Origin: Kurthia gibsonii
GTDB lineage: Bacteria; Bacillota; Bacilli; Bacillales_A; Planococcaceae
DNA length: 64,000 nucleotides
Direction of reading: 5' to 3'
Assembly: GCF_006539985.1 (NCBI RefSeq)
Contig: NZ_BJOB01000006.1
Location: 1 to 64,000, forward strand
Part shown: piece by piece, positions 37,816 to 46,045 of the stretch
How the letters are laid out: each line of letters starts with the position of its first letter
Position numbering within the stretch: the first letter of the stretch is position 1
Made by a program: the position numbers and the translations under genes
Notes under the pieces: model-generated
Seen by the model: only the letters and a program-made list of their open reading frames with translations
Told to the model about the DNA's origin: nothing
Database searches by the model: none

Positions 37816-38145
37816 ATGGAAAATACAACATCAATCTCTACACACTTACATGCTTTTTTAAATAAAAATGAACGTGTTCAAGTGCAATTAGTTGGGAATT
37901 TCGCTTATGTCCACGTGGAGACAAAAGGGACTTTATTTGCAACAAACGAACGCATCTGTTTTTATGCGCACGATGATTCAGCATTTTTAACATTTGATTA
38001 TTATGAAATTGATGCAGTCATCTTACATCCCGACGAAGTAATTTTTTATAACCAAGGTGAACGTCATATTTTATCAGATATCGAACAAGGCAATGTAGAA
38101 GAATTTAATCAATTCGTCATTGACCGCATGCAAATTAAATCATAA
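37816..38145 (+). CDS. Small PH-like domain protein (bacterial PH/YokE type)
   Basis: Soluble 109-aa protein. Strand pattern and motif GTLFATNERICFYA resemble short bacterial PH-like (bPH) proteins; no function can be given. ATG 37816 follows GAGGTG; a GTG three codons earlier is part of the ribosome site. Paralogue of the frameshifted gene just upstream. Confidence 0.7.
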   Translation: MENTTSISTHLHAFLNKNERVQVQLVGNFAYVHVETKGTLFATNERICFYAHDDSAFLTFDYYEIDAVILHPDEVIFYNQGERHILSDIEQGNVEEFNQFVIDRMQIKS

Positions 38146-38203
38146 AAAAACCGTTCGACTACCTCTTCTATTTTTTGTAGAATCCGTGGTCAACGGTTTT
38201 TTT
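38145..38203. terminator. Large bidirectional terminator
   Basis: AAAAAACCGTT pairs with AACGGTTTTTT and GACTAC with GTGGTC, with a single bulged C and an inner TTCTA/TAGAA hairpin. Serves the PH-like gene and the convergent small membrane protein gene. Confidence 0.8.
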
Positions 38204-38206
38204 ATT

Positions 38207-38437
38207 TTATAGAAATACGCCTATTGCTGTAAAAACAAAAATAATAACTGCCGCTAAGATCAAAATCCATACCGTCGTCAAATCTTTTCGCTCTTTATAC
38301 TCTCGATATGCAAGCATAAGAAACACGATACACATAAAGACATTAACTAACGGTAAATATTGGAATTGCTTTGTCAGTAGCATGAAAACACCTAGTGCTG
38401 CACTACATACACATAGAATCATGACCGAAATTCTCAT
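38207..38437 (-). CDS. Small membrane protein of unknown function
   Basis: Protein of 76 aa with three hydrophobic segments (about 2-20, 27-42, 55-75) and a charged loop AYREYKERKD between the last two. Resembles short DUF3953-type membrane proteins; function unknown. ATG 38437 is 9 nt from AGGAG. Follows ypcP by 15 nt, so probably cotranscribed. Confidence 0.65.
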   Translation of the reverse strand: MRISVMILCVCSAALGVFMLLTKQFQYLPLVNVFMCIVFLMLAYREYKERKDLTTVWILILAAVIIFVFTAIGVFL

Positions 38438-38452
38438 GTTGCTCACTCCTAT

Positions 38453-39331
38453 CTAACGCATTAATGATGTTATATGTCTTACTACCAAACTATATTCTTC
38501 TGCCATTAAGCACTCAAATTTTTCTTCATTCCAAGTTGGTAAAGCTAATTCATCAATTGTTGTCTCAATCATCAAATCTGTTTTTATACGTGCTAATTGT
38601 AGTGATAGTTTCAACATTTCTTCATCTGCTTCAATTTTTTTACGTTGTCCTGGTGTTAATTCGCCAATCGAAGCTAAAACTCCTTCTACTGTTCCATATT
38701 TTTGAATGAGTTGAAGAGCTGTTTTTGGTCCAATCCCTTTTACACCTGGATATCCATCACCCGAATCACCCATAAATGCTTTTACATCTGCAAAACGTTC
38801 TGGTGCAATCGCATACTCTTCTTCAAAACGTTCAATTGTGTAAGGATTATATTCTGAGTAACCTTTTTTTGTTAAAGCAATCGTTGTATTTGGGTTTAAT
38901 AGTTGCAATAAATCTTTATCACCGCTAATAACTGTAATCTTCGCATCAGATTTCCATTTTTCAACGAGCGATCCAATCGTATCGTCTGCTTCCATTCCTA
39001 CTTGACCAAAACTTTTCCAACCAATTAAATCTGAAATTTGGCGCGCCAAATCAAATTGTGGTTTCATCTCCTCAGGTGGTTCCGGACGATGTGCTTTATA
39101 GTCTTCAAATAAGTCATTACGAAATGTTTGCGACCCCATATCCCAGCAAATTGCAAGGTGGGTCGGATTCATAATCGATTGCGCGCTTAATACATGTCTC
39201 GCAAATCCTTGAACACCATTCGTTGGTGTACCATCTTTTTTTCTAAAAAATTGATTCATTGGTGCTGTCGCATGGTATGAGCGGAATAATAATGCCATAC
39301 CATCCACAAGCATAATATGTGGTTGTGTCAT
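38453..39331 (-). CDS. ypcP: 5'-3' exonuclease YpcP (FEN-like)
   Basis: Stand-alone 5'-3' exonuclease of 292 aa, similar to the N-terminal domain of DNA polymerase I and to B. subtilis YpcP (about 296 aa). Metal-binding residues are in LVDGMALLFRSYHA, EADDTIGSL and ISGDKDLLQLL; the helix-hairpin-helix region has GVKGIGPKTALQLIQKYGT. Probably removes RNA primers or repairs flaps. GAGGAGATATCAC precedes ATG. Confidence 0.9.
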   Translation of the reverse strand: MTQPHIMLVDGMALLFRSYHATAPMNQFFRKKDGTPTNGVQGFARHVLSAQSIMNPTHLAICWDMGSQTFRNDLFEDYKAHRPEPPEEMKPQFDLARQISDLIGWKSFGQVGMEADDTIGSLVEKWKSDAKITVISGDKDLLQLLNPNTTIALTKKGYSEYNPYTIERFEEEYAIAPERFADVKAFMGDSGDGYPGVKGIGPKTALQLIQKYGTVEGVLASIGELTPGQRKKIEADEEMLKLSLQLARIKTDLMIETTIDELALPTWNEEKFECLMAEEYSLVVRHITSLMR

Positions 39332-39372
39332 GTGATATCTCCTCTATTCTTTCTTCTAGTATAACAAAAAAA

Positions 39373-39399
39373 GTGCTCAAAGAAGATTTCTTTGAACAC
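39373..39399 (-). terminator. Terminator of the OsmC-family gene
   Basis: Arms of 12 nt (39373-39384, 39388-39399) with one mismatch and a 3-nt loop, then an eight-T run on the minus strand. Confidence 0.75.
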
Positions 39400-39407
39400 G
39401 CTCTTCG

Positions 39408-39860
39408 CTATTCATTCGCAATTTGAATCGTTACATTTAGCGCTAATTCGACATTTCCACGAATCGCCTTTGAAATCATACACGTTTTTTCGGCTTTTTC
39501 AGCTAATCGTTGTACCATTCGCTGCGTGCGCTCATCTGTATTTTTTTCTAACAAAATAGTTGGATGGTGTGTGATTTTTTCATATGTGAAAACACCATTT
39601 GTCACATCGACAATTCCTTCTGATGATAGCGTTAAATCAACAGGAATAATTTTCGCGCGTTCCAACATCGCTGCATAGGAGATCAAATAACATGTAGCTG
39701 CAGCACCTAACAACATCTCATCTGGATTCGTGCCCACTCCAGGTCCATCCATCTCTTTTGGTATCGAAATTTTCGTTTGGAGCTGACCCGAAGAAATTGT
39801 TCCCACTTCATTTCTACCACCAGGCCACTGCGCTTCCAACATAAAGCGATGTGCCGTCAT
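39408..39860 (-). CDS. OsmC-family peroxiredoxin-like protein
   Basis: Protein of 150 aa with the two redox cysteines of the family: LLGAAATCYLISYAAML and KAEKTCMISKAIRG. OsmC/Ohr proteins reduce organic hydroperoxides. Which subgroup cannot be told. Preceded by a small membrane-protein gene 13 nt upstream and likely in the same transcript. Confidence 0.85.
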   Translation of the reverse strand: MTAHRFMLEAQWPGGRNEVGTISSGQLQTKISIPKEMDGPGVGTNPDEMLLGAAATCYLISYAAMLERAKIIPVDLTLSSEGIVDVTNGVFTYEKITHHPTILLEKNTDERTQRMVQRLAEKAEKTCMISKAIRGNVELALNVTIQIANE

Positions 39861-39872
39861 CTAATTCTCCCC

Positions 39873-40370
39873 TTACTTAGAAAAAGAGTAGTATTGTTGA
39901 TTATCTGGGTCAAACGCATAACGGTATACACGATCACCTTTTTCAACAGCAACTAAATACACTTCTTTTCCTTCATATGTTTTAATCACATTTGCATAAT
40001 CTCGGTCTTTGATCACTTTACCACCTTCAGTTCGTACAATGAGAGCCTGTGCTTCTTCCACTTTTGTTTGTGGCATTTTTGAATGGAAAAAGAATGGCGC
40101 TGCTAATAATAACGCGTAGGCTGCAGCGAATAACATATATTTTTTCCGGAATTGATTTCCATCAATTAACACAAAATACACAACAAAAAAAGCGATATTC
40201 CCTACTATAATATAATCAATTAAATCATCTAAACCATTCACATAATTATAAGGTTTTCCCATGAAGTAGAAATAAATAATTTCGATTAACGATAAAATAA
40301 TAACACCTAATAGTAGACGTGTACGCTTATTCATTTTTTTGCGCTCTTGTCTTCTCTGTTCTGTATCCAT
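39873..40370 (-). CDS. Membrane protein of unknown function
   Basis: 165 aa: a basic N-terminus (RRQERKKMNKRTR), three hydrophobic helices (about 18-37, 48-68, 79-96), then a soluble tail of about 65 residues (GGKVIKDRDYANVIKTYEGK) with strand-like character. No family recognised. AGGAGG before ATG. Upstream of the OsmC gene by 13 nt. Confidence 0.65.
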   Translation of the reverse strand: MDTEQRRQERKKMNKRTRLLLGVIILSLIEIIYFYFMGKPYNYVNGLDDLIDYIIVGNIAFFVVYFVLIDGNQFRKKYMLFAAAYALLLAAPFFFHSKMPQTKVEEAQALIVRTEGGKVIKDRDYANVIKTYEGKEVYLVAVEKGDRVYRYAFDPDNQQYYSFSK

Positions 40371-40550
40371 GTAAATCCTCCTTTATCATTGCTTCTATTA
40401 TACATCATTTGATTTATTCAATATGACCGCATATGAGGACGGTTCACCCATCCAAATGGTTCCATTTAAGTAATACGAATGATTCGTTTAAATTGTTTCA
40501 TTTATGTATACCTTTTTACCGCGCCCTCTAAATACATAGCAAAATAAAAA

Positions 40551-40579
40551 AGAAGCTACATCACATCGATGCAACTTCT
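40551..40579 (-). terminator. Terminator of the DinB-family gene
   Basis: 12-bp arms with two G-T pairs (40551-40562, 40568-40579) and a 5-nt loop; T run on the minus strand. Confidence 0.7.
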
Positions 40580-40588
40580 ATTTTTTAA

Positions 40589-41056
40589 TTAAGCTTGCTC
40601 AATTGTTGGTCCCATAATCGGTGGAACAGGTAGTTCAGCTTGACGAATTAGCACCGTCATCTGTCCACGGTGATGCGTTTGGTGGTCAATCATACTACGA
40701 AGTACTTGTCCAACAGGCATATTTTTTCCGAAAGCTTCTACTCTGCGCTCTAAATCGTGATCAGATAGTTTTGTTGCTTCTTCTTCTACTTTCGCTGCTT
40801 TTTTCTTATAAGCTTCTTCTAGTTCTTTTACCGTTGTTGGTTTTTCACCTTCTGGAATTGATGGTACATCTAGCCCTGCTAACCCACCGAAGAAACTCGG
40901 TGCATCTACTAAATGACTACTTAACCAACCTAATGTATTATGCCCTTCAACAATTGCTTGATCAAGTTTATCATCTTCTAATGCCTCAATCACTTTTAAA
41001 GTTCCTGCTGCTGAATAGTTCCAATCTCGAATAAAATCATCTACTTTACGATACAT
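40589..41056 (-). CDS. DinB-like metal-binding protein
   Basis: Four-helix DinB/YfiT-type protein of 155 aa. Metal ligands: His in EGHNTLGWLSSHL and the HxxxH pair in IDHQTHHRGQM. Members are thiol-transferases or hydrolases of unsettled role. AAGGAG precedes ATG. Confidence 0.82.
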   Translation of the reverse strand: MYRKVDDFIRDWNYSAAGTLKVIEALEDDKLDQAIVEGHNTLGWLSSHLVDAPSFFGGLAGLDVPSIPEGEKPTTVKELEEAYKKKAAKVEEEATKLSDHDLERRVEAFGKNMPVGQVLRSMIDHQTHHRGQMTVLIRQAELPVPPIMGPTIEQA

Positions 41057-41127
41057 ACTCGCATCTCTCCTTTAGTTATAGTTCCCTTTTATCGTATACA
41101 CCATAACCAAAAAACACAAATTTTAAC

Positions 41128-41838
41128 CTACCTTTGAATATATTGACTATAGAGTTGTTCTAATGTATTGATATCATATTCCTGTAATTGTTCGACTAAG
41201 GTAAGCCAGAGCTGCGCTGTTAACTGTGCATCTCCTAAAGCATGATGACGATTTTTAATCGGCACTTGATAATGTGTACATGCTTCATCTAATGTTATAA
41301 CAGAAGACGTTACACCACATACTTGCAGTGCGATATGCGTATCAATAATGCGATGTTGGAATTTCTTTTGAAAACATTTTAAATAATACGTTTCTAAAAA
41401 ATCACGTTCATGTTGGGCATGATGAGCAATCAAAGGTCGGTGTCCGATAAATCGCATAAATTGTTCCAATACATCCCTTAACGGAAATGCATTTGCAATC
41501 TCTTTATTTGTGATTCCCGTCAGTTCTTCTACCTCTTTTGAAATCCACCCTTGAATTTTCGTCAGCGCATAAAACTGCTCCGTTGTTACCTTATTTCCCC
41601 TTACTTTAATGGCACCAATCGATAAAATTTCATCTCCTCTTAATGCCTCAAAACCTGTTGTCTCGATATCCAATATGACAAATTCATTTTGATGAAAAGG
41701 TTGGTCAAAATCACGTGCTAATCGAACCGTTTTCTCTAGTCTTCGTAAATAAGCCATTTGCTCTTTCGAAGCGACTTCATTCGTTAGTCCCGTATGTCCA
41801 CGCCCAACGAGCTGACGAAATAAGGTTGAAAAATTCAT
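41128..41838 (-). CDS. DnaQ-like 3'-5' exonuclease
   Basis: DEDDh exonuclease of 236 aa. Exo I FVILDIETTGFEAL, Exo II region HHAQHERDFLE and Exo III HHALGDAQLTAQLW (His and Asp). Similar to the epsilon proofreading fold. Its ATG shares a base with the TAA of the nucleotidyltransferase gene (TAATG), so the two are coupled; a GTG three codons earlier is an alternative start. Third gene of the amt operon. Confidence 0.82.
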   Translation of the reverse strand: MNFSTLFRQLVGRGHTGLTNEVASKEQMAYLRRLEKTVRLARDFDQPFHQNEFVILDIETTGFEALRGDEILSIGAIKVRGNKVTTEQFYALTKIQGWISKEVEELTGITNKEIANAFPLRDVLEQFMRFIGHRPLIAHHAQHERDFLETYYLKCFQKKFQHRIIDTHIALQVCGVTSSVITLDEACTHYQVPIKNRHHALGDAQLTAQLWLTLVEQLQEYDINTLEQLYSQYIQR

Positions 41839-42665
41839 TATGAACACCCGATTCCAATTTTTTCTCTCACATCATTGTGTAATTTACGAACCGATTTCAC
41901 AAGTTCTTTTATAGCTTTTCGATTGGATGGCTGAATTTCGACGAAAGAAGGCTCTGTCATTCGAATTTCCATAATGGCATCATATAGCTTACAATCTTGT
42001 TGCATGCCCGCCATCTTTTGTAATCTTCTACTATTGATGTAAGGTACATATACTGCATTTTTAAAATCGAAATATTTCGATTTTTCTAAAATCAATTTCC
42101 CTAACGGTGTCATACTTTTTTTCACCCACGTCGTCGTACAAATATATTTTTCAAGTTGTTCATGACTTTGAGGTTCCGTCCAGTTTTTCACCATCTGTTC
42201 ATATGATTTATCCCCATAGACAATGCGTAAATCATAAAGCATTTGCAAATGACGAGTCGCTGTTATGTCATCACTGCAATACCATTCCATGAGTTGTTTT
42301 TGCCATTCATTTAGCGAACGACACCATGCACGTTCACTCGCCATAACGCCGCCATCACAGTAAGAAAAGCCAATTTGGTGTAGACCATCTGCAATCTCTT
42401 GTCCTAATTGTTGAAAATAGCGCTCATGTCCATCGTCTCTATACATAATGCCGTGGTCTTGATCACTTGTTGGAACTAATTCTCTGCGTCCACCACTACC
42501 GATGACAAACCATGCGAAGTGACAAGGTGGCTCAGGGTATTTTTTTAGTGCAATTCGAATGACTTGAATCATCGCCCGATCATATAGACCATTTAAAGAA
42601 CGAATGCCGAGCTCATCTTGCTGAACATCTTCTAACCATTCTTTAATTTCTGTGTAGCTTCTCAT
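41838..42665 (-). CDS. GlnD/DUF294-type nucleotidyltransferase
   Basis: Protein of 275 aa. The Pol-beta-type nucleotidyltransferase motif is visible: GSGGRRE at 56-62 and DQD at 68-70, followed by a helical domain like the DUF294 substrate-binding region. It resembles the catalytic domain of GlnD uridylyltransferase without HD or ACT domains. ATG 42665 (GGAG 8 nt upstream) lies inside the end of amt, a 23-nt overlap. No PII (glnK) gene is nearby, so its target is unknown. Confidence 0.78.
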   Translation of the reverse strand: MRSYTEIKEWLEDVQQDELGIRSLNGLYDRAMIQVIRIALKKYPEPPCHFAWFVIGSGGRRELVPTSDQDHGIMYRDDGHERYFQQLGQEIADGLHQIGFSYCDGGVMASERAWCRSLNEWQKQLMEWYCSDDITATRHLQMLYDLRIVYGDKSYEQMVKNWTEPQSHEQLEKYICTTTWVKKSMTPLGKLILEKSKYFDFKNAVYVPYINSRRLQKMAGMQQDCKLYDAIMEIRMTEPSFVEIQPSNRKAIKELVKSVRKLHNDVREKIGIGCS

Positions 42666-43935
42666 CGACTTCACTCCACACTTCTTGTTCACGACGCTTC
42701 ATATGTTCTGGATAACCAAAACTACCATGTTCACTTAAATCAAGTCCCATAATTTCTTCCTCTTGTGTCACACGTAAAGTTCCCATGATTTTTTTCATGA
42801 TATACAAGATGATATATGACCCGAAGAATGCAAAAGCACCACATGTCACAACACCTAGTGTTTGAACCCATAATTGTTCGAAACCACCACCATAGAATAA
42901 ACCTGCTTTACCGACTACAGCTAATTCAGGTGTTGCAAAGAATCCAGTTGATAGCGTTCCCCAAATCCCTGGTACACCATGCACAGATAATGCAAAAATC
43001 GGATCATCAATACGTCGCGCTTCCAAGAAACGAGCGCTATAGAAACAAACGATTCCAGCGATAAAACCGATGATGACAGATGCATATACGTCAACGAACG
43101 CACAAGCAGCTGTAATAGCGACTAACCCAGCTAATGCTCCGTTTAAAATAGACGGAATATCCGGTTTGCCAAGTACTACCCATGAAATTAAAGTTGCAGC
43201 AACAGCACCTGCTGCGGCAGCTAAGTTCGTATTTACAGCTACAAATCCGAAGAAAGCTTCATCTACTGATACAGTTGAACCTGCATTAAAACCAAACCAA
43301 CCTACCCATAAAATTAAAACAGCAAGTGCTGTATAAACTTGGTTATGACCCGTAATACGATTAGCTGAGCCATCTTTATTAAATTTACCAATACGTGGTT
43401 TTAAGAGCATTGTTGCAGCAAGTGCCGCCATCGCTCCAGTTAAATGGACGACTGTTGAACCAGCGAAATCTTGTTCACCGCGTTCTGCTAACCAGCCACC
43501 ACCCCAAATCCAATGTGCGATGACAGGATAGATGAGTGCGCTAAATAGAATAGTGAAGATGACATATACAGAGAACTTTGCTCTTTCTGCAAAACCACCA
43601 AGTGCAACAGTTACAGAAATTCCTGCAAAAGCAAGTTGGAATAAAAAGAAGACGGTTGTAGAAAGGCTCGCATCTTTAATTTGCTCACCTGAAAAGAAGA
43701 AGTCGGTCATACCGACGAAGAAGTTTGCATTACTACCGAATATAAAAGCGTAACCTACTGCCCAAAATACGAGTGAAGCGAGACCAAATGTAAAGACTGT
43801 CTTACTCGCAACATGTCCCGCATTTTTCATACGAGTTGACCCTGCTTCTAATAAGATAAAACCACCAATCATAAATACGACTAAAATTGCCCCTAACATT
43901 GTCCACAAACTGTTCATTAAAAAAGAAACATCCAT
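42643..43935 (-). CDS. amtB: Ammonium transporter (AmtB/NrgA)
   Basis: Amt transporter of 430 aa with eleven predicted helices. Motifs: GGFILLEAGSTRMKNAGH, DFAGSTVVHLTGAMAALAA and the pore-histidine region GVPGIWGTL. Imports ammonium at low concentration. The start ATG 43935 is 7 nt after GGGAGG. The upstream region has two TnrA/GlnR boxes, so it should rise on nitrogen limitation. Followed by an overlapping nucleotidyltransferase gene rather than glnK. Confidence 0.93.
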   Translation of the reverse strand: MDVSFLMNSLWTMLGAILVVFMIGGFILLEAGSTRMKNAGHVASKTVFTFGLASLVFWAVGYAFIFGSNANFFVGMTDFFFSGEQIKDASLSTTVFFLFQLAFAGISVTVALGGFAERAKFSVYVIFTILFSALIYPVIAHWIWGGGWLAERGEQDFAGSTVVHLTGAMAALAATMLLKPRIGKFNKDGSANRITGHNQVYTALAVLILWVGWFGFNAGSTVSVDEAFFGFVAVNTNLAAAAGAVAATLISWVVLGKPDIPSILNGALAGLVAITAACAFVDVYASVIIGFIAGIVCFYSARFLEARRIDDPIFALSVHGVPGIWGTLSTGFFATPELAVVGKAGLFYGGGFEQLWVQTLGVVTCGAFAFFGSYIILYIMKKIMGTLRVTQEEEIMGLDLSEHGSFGYPEHMKRREQEVWSEVDEKLHRN

Positions 43936-43960
43936 TGCATAACCTCCCAAATTTTATTCA

Positions 43961-43977
43961 TGTTAGTTTTCCTTACA
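43961..43977. promoter_or_regulatory. TnrA/GlnR box, proximal
   Basis: TGTTAGTTTTCCTTACA fits TGTNAN7TNACA exactly. Sits downstream of the predicted amt transcription start (about 43990), a position for repression. Confidence 0.85.
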
Positions 43978-43996
43978 TGAAAGTTTTATATTTCAT

Positions 43997-44024
43997 ATTT
44001 TACAGAAAAAAATGATGTAGTCAA
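43997..44024 (-). promoter_or_regulatory. Predicted amt promoter
   Basis: Minus-strand -35 TTGACT (44019-44024), 16-nt spacer, -10 TAAAAT (43997-44002), located between the two TnrA/GlnR boxes. Confidence 0.6.
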
Positions 44025-44052
44025 ATGTTTTTTCTGAATATTCTTTTTAATA

Positions 44053-44069
44053 TGTCAGTTTTCCTCACA
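44053..44069. promoter_or_regulatory. TnrA/GlnR box, distal
   Basis: TGTCAGTTTTCCTCACA, again a perfect TGTNAN7TNACA match with the same N7 as the proximal box (GTTTTCC). Centred about 70 nt upstream of the predicted start, suitable for activation by TnrA. Confidence 0.85.
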
Positions 44070-44138
44070 TAAAAAATCTTCAAAAGCTTTATTTATTCTA
44101 CATTTCTTATCTTTTTTTATATTTATTAAATTTTTTTC

Positions 44139-44151
44139 TGGAAACGCTTCC
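44139..44151. promoter_or_regulatory. Possible cre (CcpA) site
   Basis: TGGAAACGCTTCC has the CG core and flanking pattern of a catabolite-responsive element with about two mismatches. Upstream of the DUF3817 gene and amt. Confidence 0.35.
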
Positions 44152-44265
44152 TAATTTCCTTTTAAAACAATGTTTTTTCGCTAAATTGGTATTTTTAACC
44201 TTTTTCTGTTCATATTCTATTCATATTCGCCCGACATACTAAAAGAAAAGTGGAGGTGTTCATGT

Positions 44266-44607
44266 TTGGAAAGAAAAGAGATTAAATTTTTACGTACAAT
44301 GGGTATTTGGGATGGTATTTCATTATTAGTCTTACTCGGTATTGCGATGCCGTTAAAATATTTTGCAGACCTGCCAATCGCAGTTCGTATTACAGGTAGT
44401 GTGCATGGCGCAATCTTTATTACATATGCAATTGCAATTCTTATCGTGCAATTGCGCGTAAAATGGGCATTTTTCTACAGTGTTATTGCAGGTGCAGTAG
44501 CCTTTATTCCTTTTGGTAACTTTGTATTTGATAAGCACATCAAAAGGTATAGTGATTCATTACAAGCAAAAGAGAAAAAAGCAGTTCAAAAAACAGAAGT
44601 TGTTTAA
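44266..44607 (+). CDS. DUF3817 family small membrane protein
   Basis: 113 aa with three hydrophobic helices (about 14-32, 42-61, 67-86) and a lysine-rich tail. The motif MGIWDGISLLVLLGIAMPLKY resembles DUF3817 proteins. Start TTG 44266 is 9 nt from GGAGG; a nearer ATG is out of frame and gives only a heptapeptide. Divergent from amt. No function known. Confidence 0.75.
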   Translation: MERKEIKFLRTMGIWDGISLLVLLGIAMPLKYFADLPIAVRITGSVHGAIFITYAIAILIVQLRVKWAFFYSVIAGAVAFIPFGNFVFDKHIKRYSDSLQAKEKKAVQKTEVV

Positions 44608-44612
44608 AATGA

Positions 44613-44646
44613 AAAGAGGTCAGGGAAAAATTCCCCTGACCTCTTT
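44613..44646. terminator. Strong bidirectional terminator between the DUF3817 gene and gabD
   Basis: Perfect 13-bp stem AAAGAGGTCAGGG/CCCTGACCTCTTT with an 8-nt loop. Confidence 0.88.
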
Positions 44647-44656
44647 GTTATGTGGT

Positions 44657-46042
44657 TTATAAACCTATTGAGATATATTTTGTTTCTAAATACGGCTCGA
44701 TTCCTTCGACACCACCTTCACGTCCAATACCTGATTCCTTCATACCACCGAATGGAATATGCGCACCAGACGGCGCACCATCATTCCAACCGACAATACC
44801 ATATTGTAAGTTTTCACTGAAGTATAGTCCTGTTTTATAGCTTTCTGTGAAGAAGTATGTCGCTAAACCATATGGCGTATCATTCGCAATTTGAATTGCT
44901 TCATCAAATGACTCAAAAGTAGTAATTGGAATGACTGGCCCAAATGTTTCTTCATGCATAATTTGAGAAGATAGATCCACATTTGTTAGGACAGTTGGCT
45001 CTACGAAATAGTAACCTTTTTCATCATCAAAATCATATTGATTACCGCAAAGAACTTCCGCACCTTTTGAAGTTGCTTCTTCAATTTGTTGTTTGATTTT
45101 ATCGAAGCCTTTTTTATTAATGATTGGACCTAGATCCACACCTGCCTCTAAGCCATTACCCATCTTCAACTTACGAACATGTTCTACTAACTTCTCTGTA
45201 AATGCTTCTACAATATTCTCATGTACGATGAGACGATTCGGTGAAACACAAGTCTGACCTGCATTACGGAACTTCGCCATAACCGTTTGCTGTACAGCTA
45301 AATCTAAATTTGCATCTTCTGCTACAATAATTGGCGCATGACCACCTAATTCCATTGTTGCATGCTTCACTGTATCCGCACATTTTTGCATGAGTAGTTT
45401 ACCAATCGATGTCGAACCTGTAAATGTAATTTTACGAATCGCTGGATGTGACGTAAATACGTCGCCTACCATTGGCGCATCAGCTAATACATATTGTACA
45501 GCATCTTCTGAAATCCCCGCTTTATGCGCTAATTCGATTAAACGAATTGTTGTCAGCGGTGTTTCCTCTGCTGGTTTCACAATGAATGTACAACCTGCTG
45601 CGAGTGCGGGTGCTGCTTTTCGCGTCATCATCGCTGCTGGGAAGTTCCATGGTGTAATCGCTGCTACGACACCAATTGGTTCTTTCGTTACAACAATACG
45701 CTTATTTTGTACATGCGCTGGAACCGTACGTCCATATACACGTTTCGCTTCTTCCGCATACCAATCAATATAACTCACTGCGTAGTCTACTTCACCTAGC
45801 GCTTCTGCTAATGGTTTTCCGTTCTCTAATGTGATGAGTTCACCTAGTTCTTGGCGATTTGTGCGAATCATCGCTGCCCATTTCATTAAAAGGGCAGAGC
45901 GTTCATGCGCACTTAACTTCTTCCATGACGTGTAAGCTTCTTTAGCACGATCTACTTTTTCAACTACTTCTGCTTCTTCACTTCTTGTTAGCGTATGAAT
46001 AATTTCACCCGTTGCAGGGTTCGTTACTTGAATTGTTGTCAT
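44657..46042 (-). CDS. gabD: Succinate-semialdehyde dehydrogenase GabD
   Basis: Aldehyde dehydrogenase of 461 aa that oxidises succinate semialdehyde to succinate. Catalytic Glu in [13 protein letters not shown], catalytic Cys in [13 protein letters not shown], Asn in TPWNFPAAM. It lies 3 nt after gabT, whose end supplies the ribosome site. Substrate call rests on the pairing with gabT/gabR; as a lone sequence it would be an ALDH of the SSADH clade. Confidence 0.9.
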   Translation of the reverse strand: MTTIQVTNPATGEIIHTLTRSEEAEVVEKVDRAKEAYTSWKKLSAHERSALLMKWAAMIRTNRQELGELITLENGKPLAEALGEVDYAVSYIDWYAEEAKRVYGRTVPAHVQNKRIVVTKEPIGVVAAITPWNFPAAMMTRKAAPALAAGCTFIVKPAEETPLTTIRLIELAHKAGISEDAVQYVLADAPMVGDVFTSHPAIRKITFTGSTSIGKLLMQKCADTVKHATMELGGHAPIIVAEDANLDLAVQQTVMAKFRNAGQTCVSPNRLIVHENIVEAFTEKLVEHVRKLKMGNGLEAGVDLGPIINKKGFDKIKQQIEEATSKGAEVLCGNQYDFDDEKGYYFVEPTVLTNVDLSSQIMHEETFGPVIPITTFESFDEAIQIANDTPYGLATYFFTESYKTGLYFSENLQYGIVGWNDGAPSGAHIPFGGMKESGIGREGGVEGIEPYLETKYISIGL

Positions 46043-46045
46043 CGG

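Noticed and set aside
40621-41034. 137-codon plus-strand frame opposite the DinB gene
   Set aside because: Antisense of a gene with the full DinB metal motif; Leu-rich shadow.
42816-43753. Several plus-strand frames opposite amt
   Set aside because: Shadows of an intact transporter with eleven helices; none has a start signal.
45390-45773. 127-codon plus-strand frame opposite gabD
   Set aside because: Shadow of a clear aldehyde dehydrogenase gene; no start signal.
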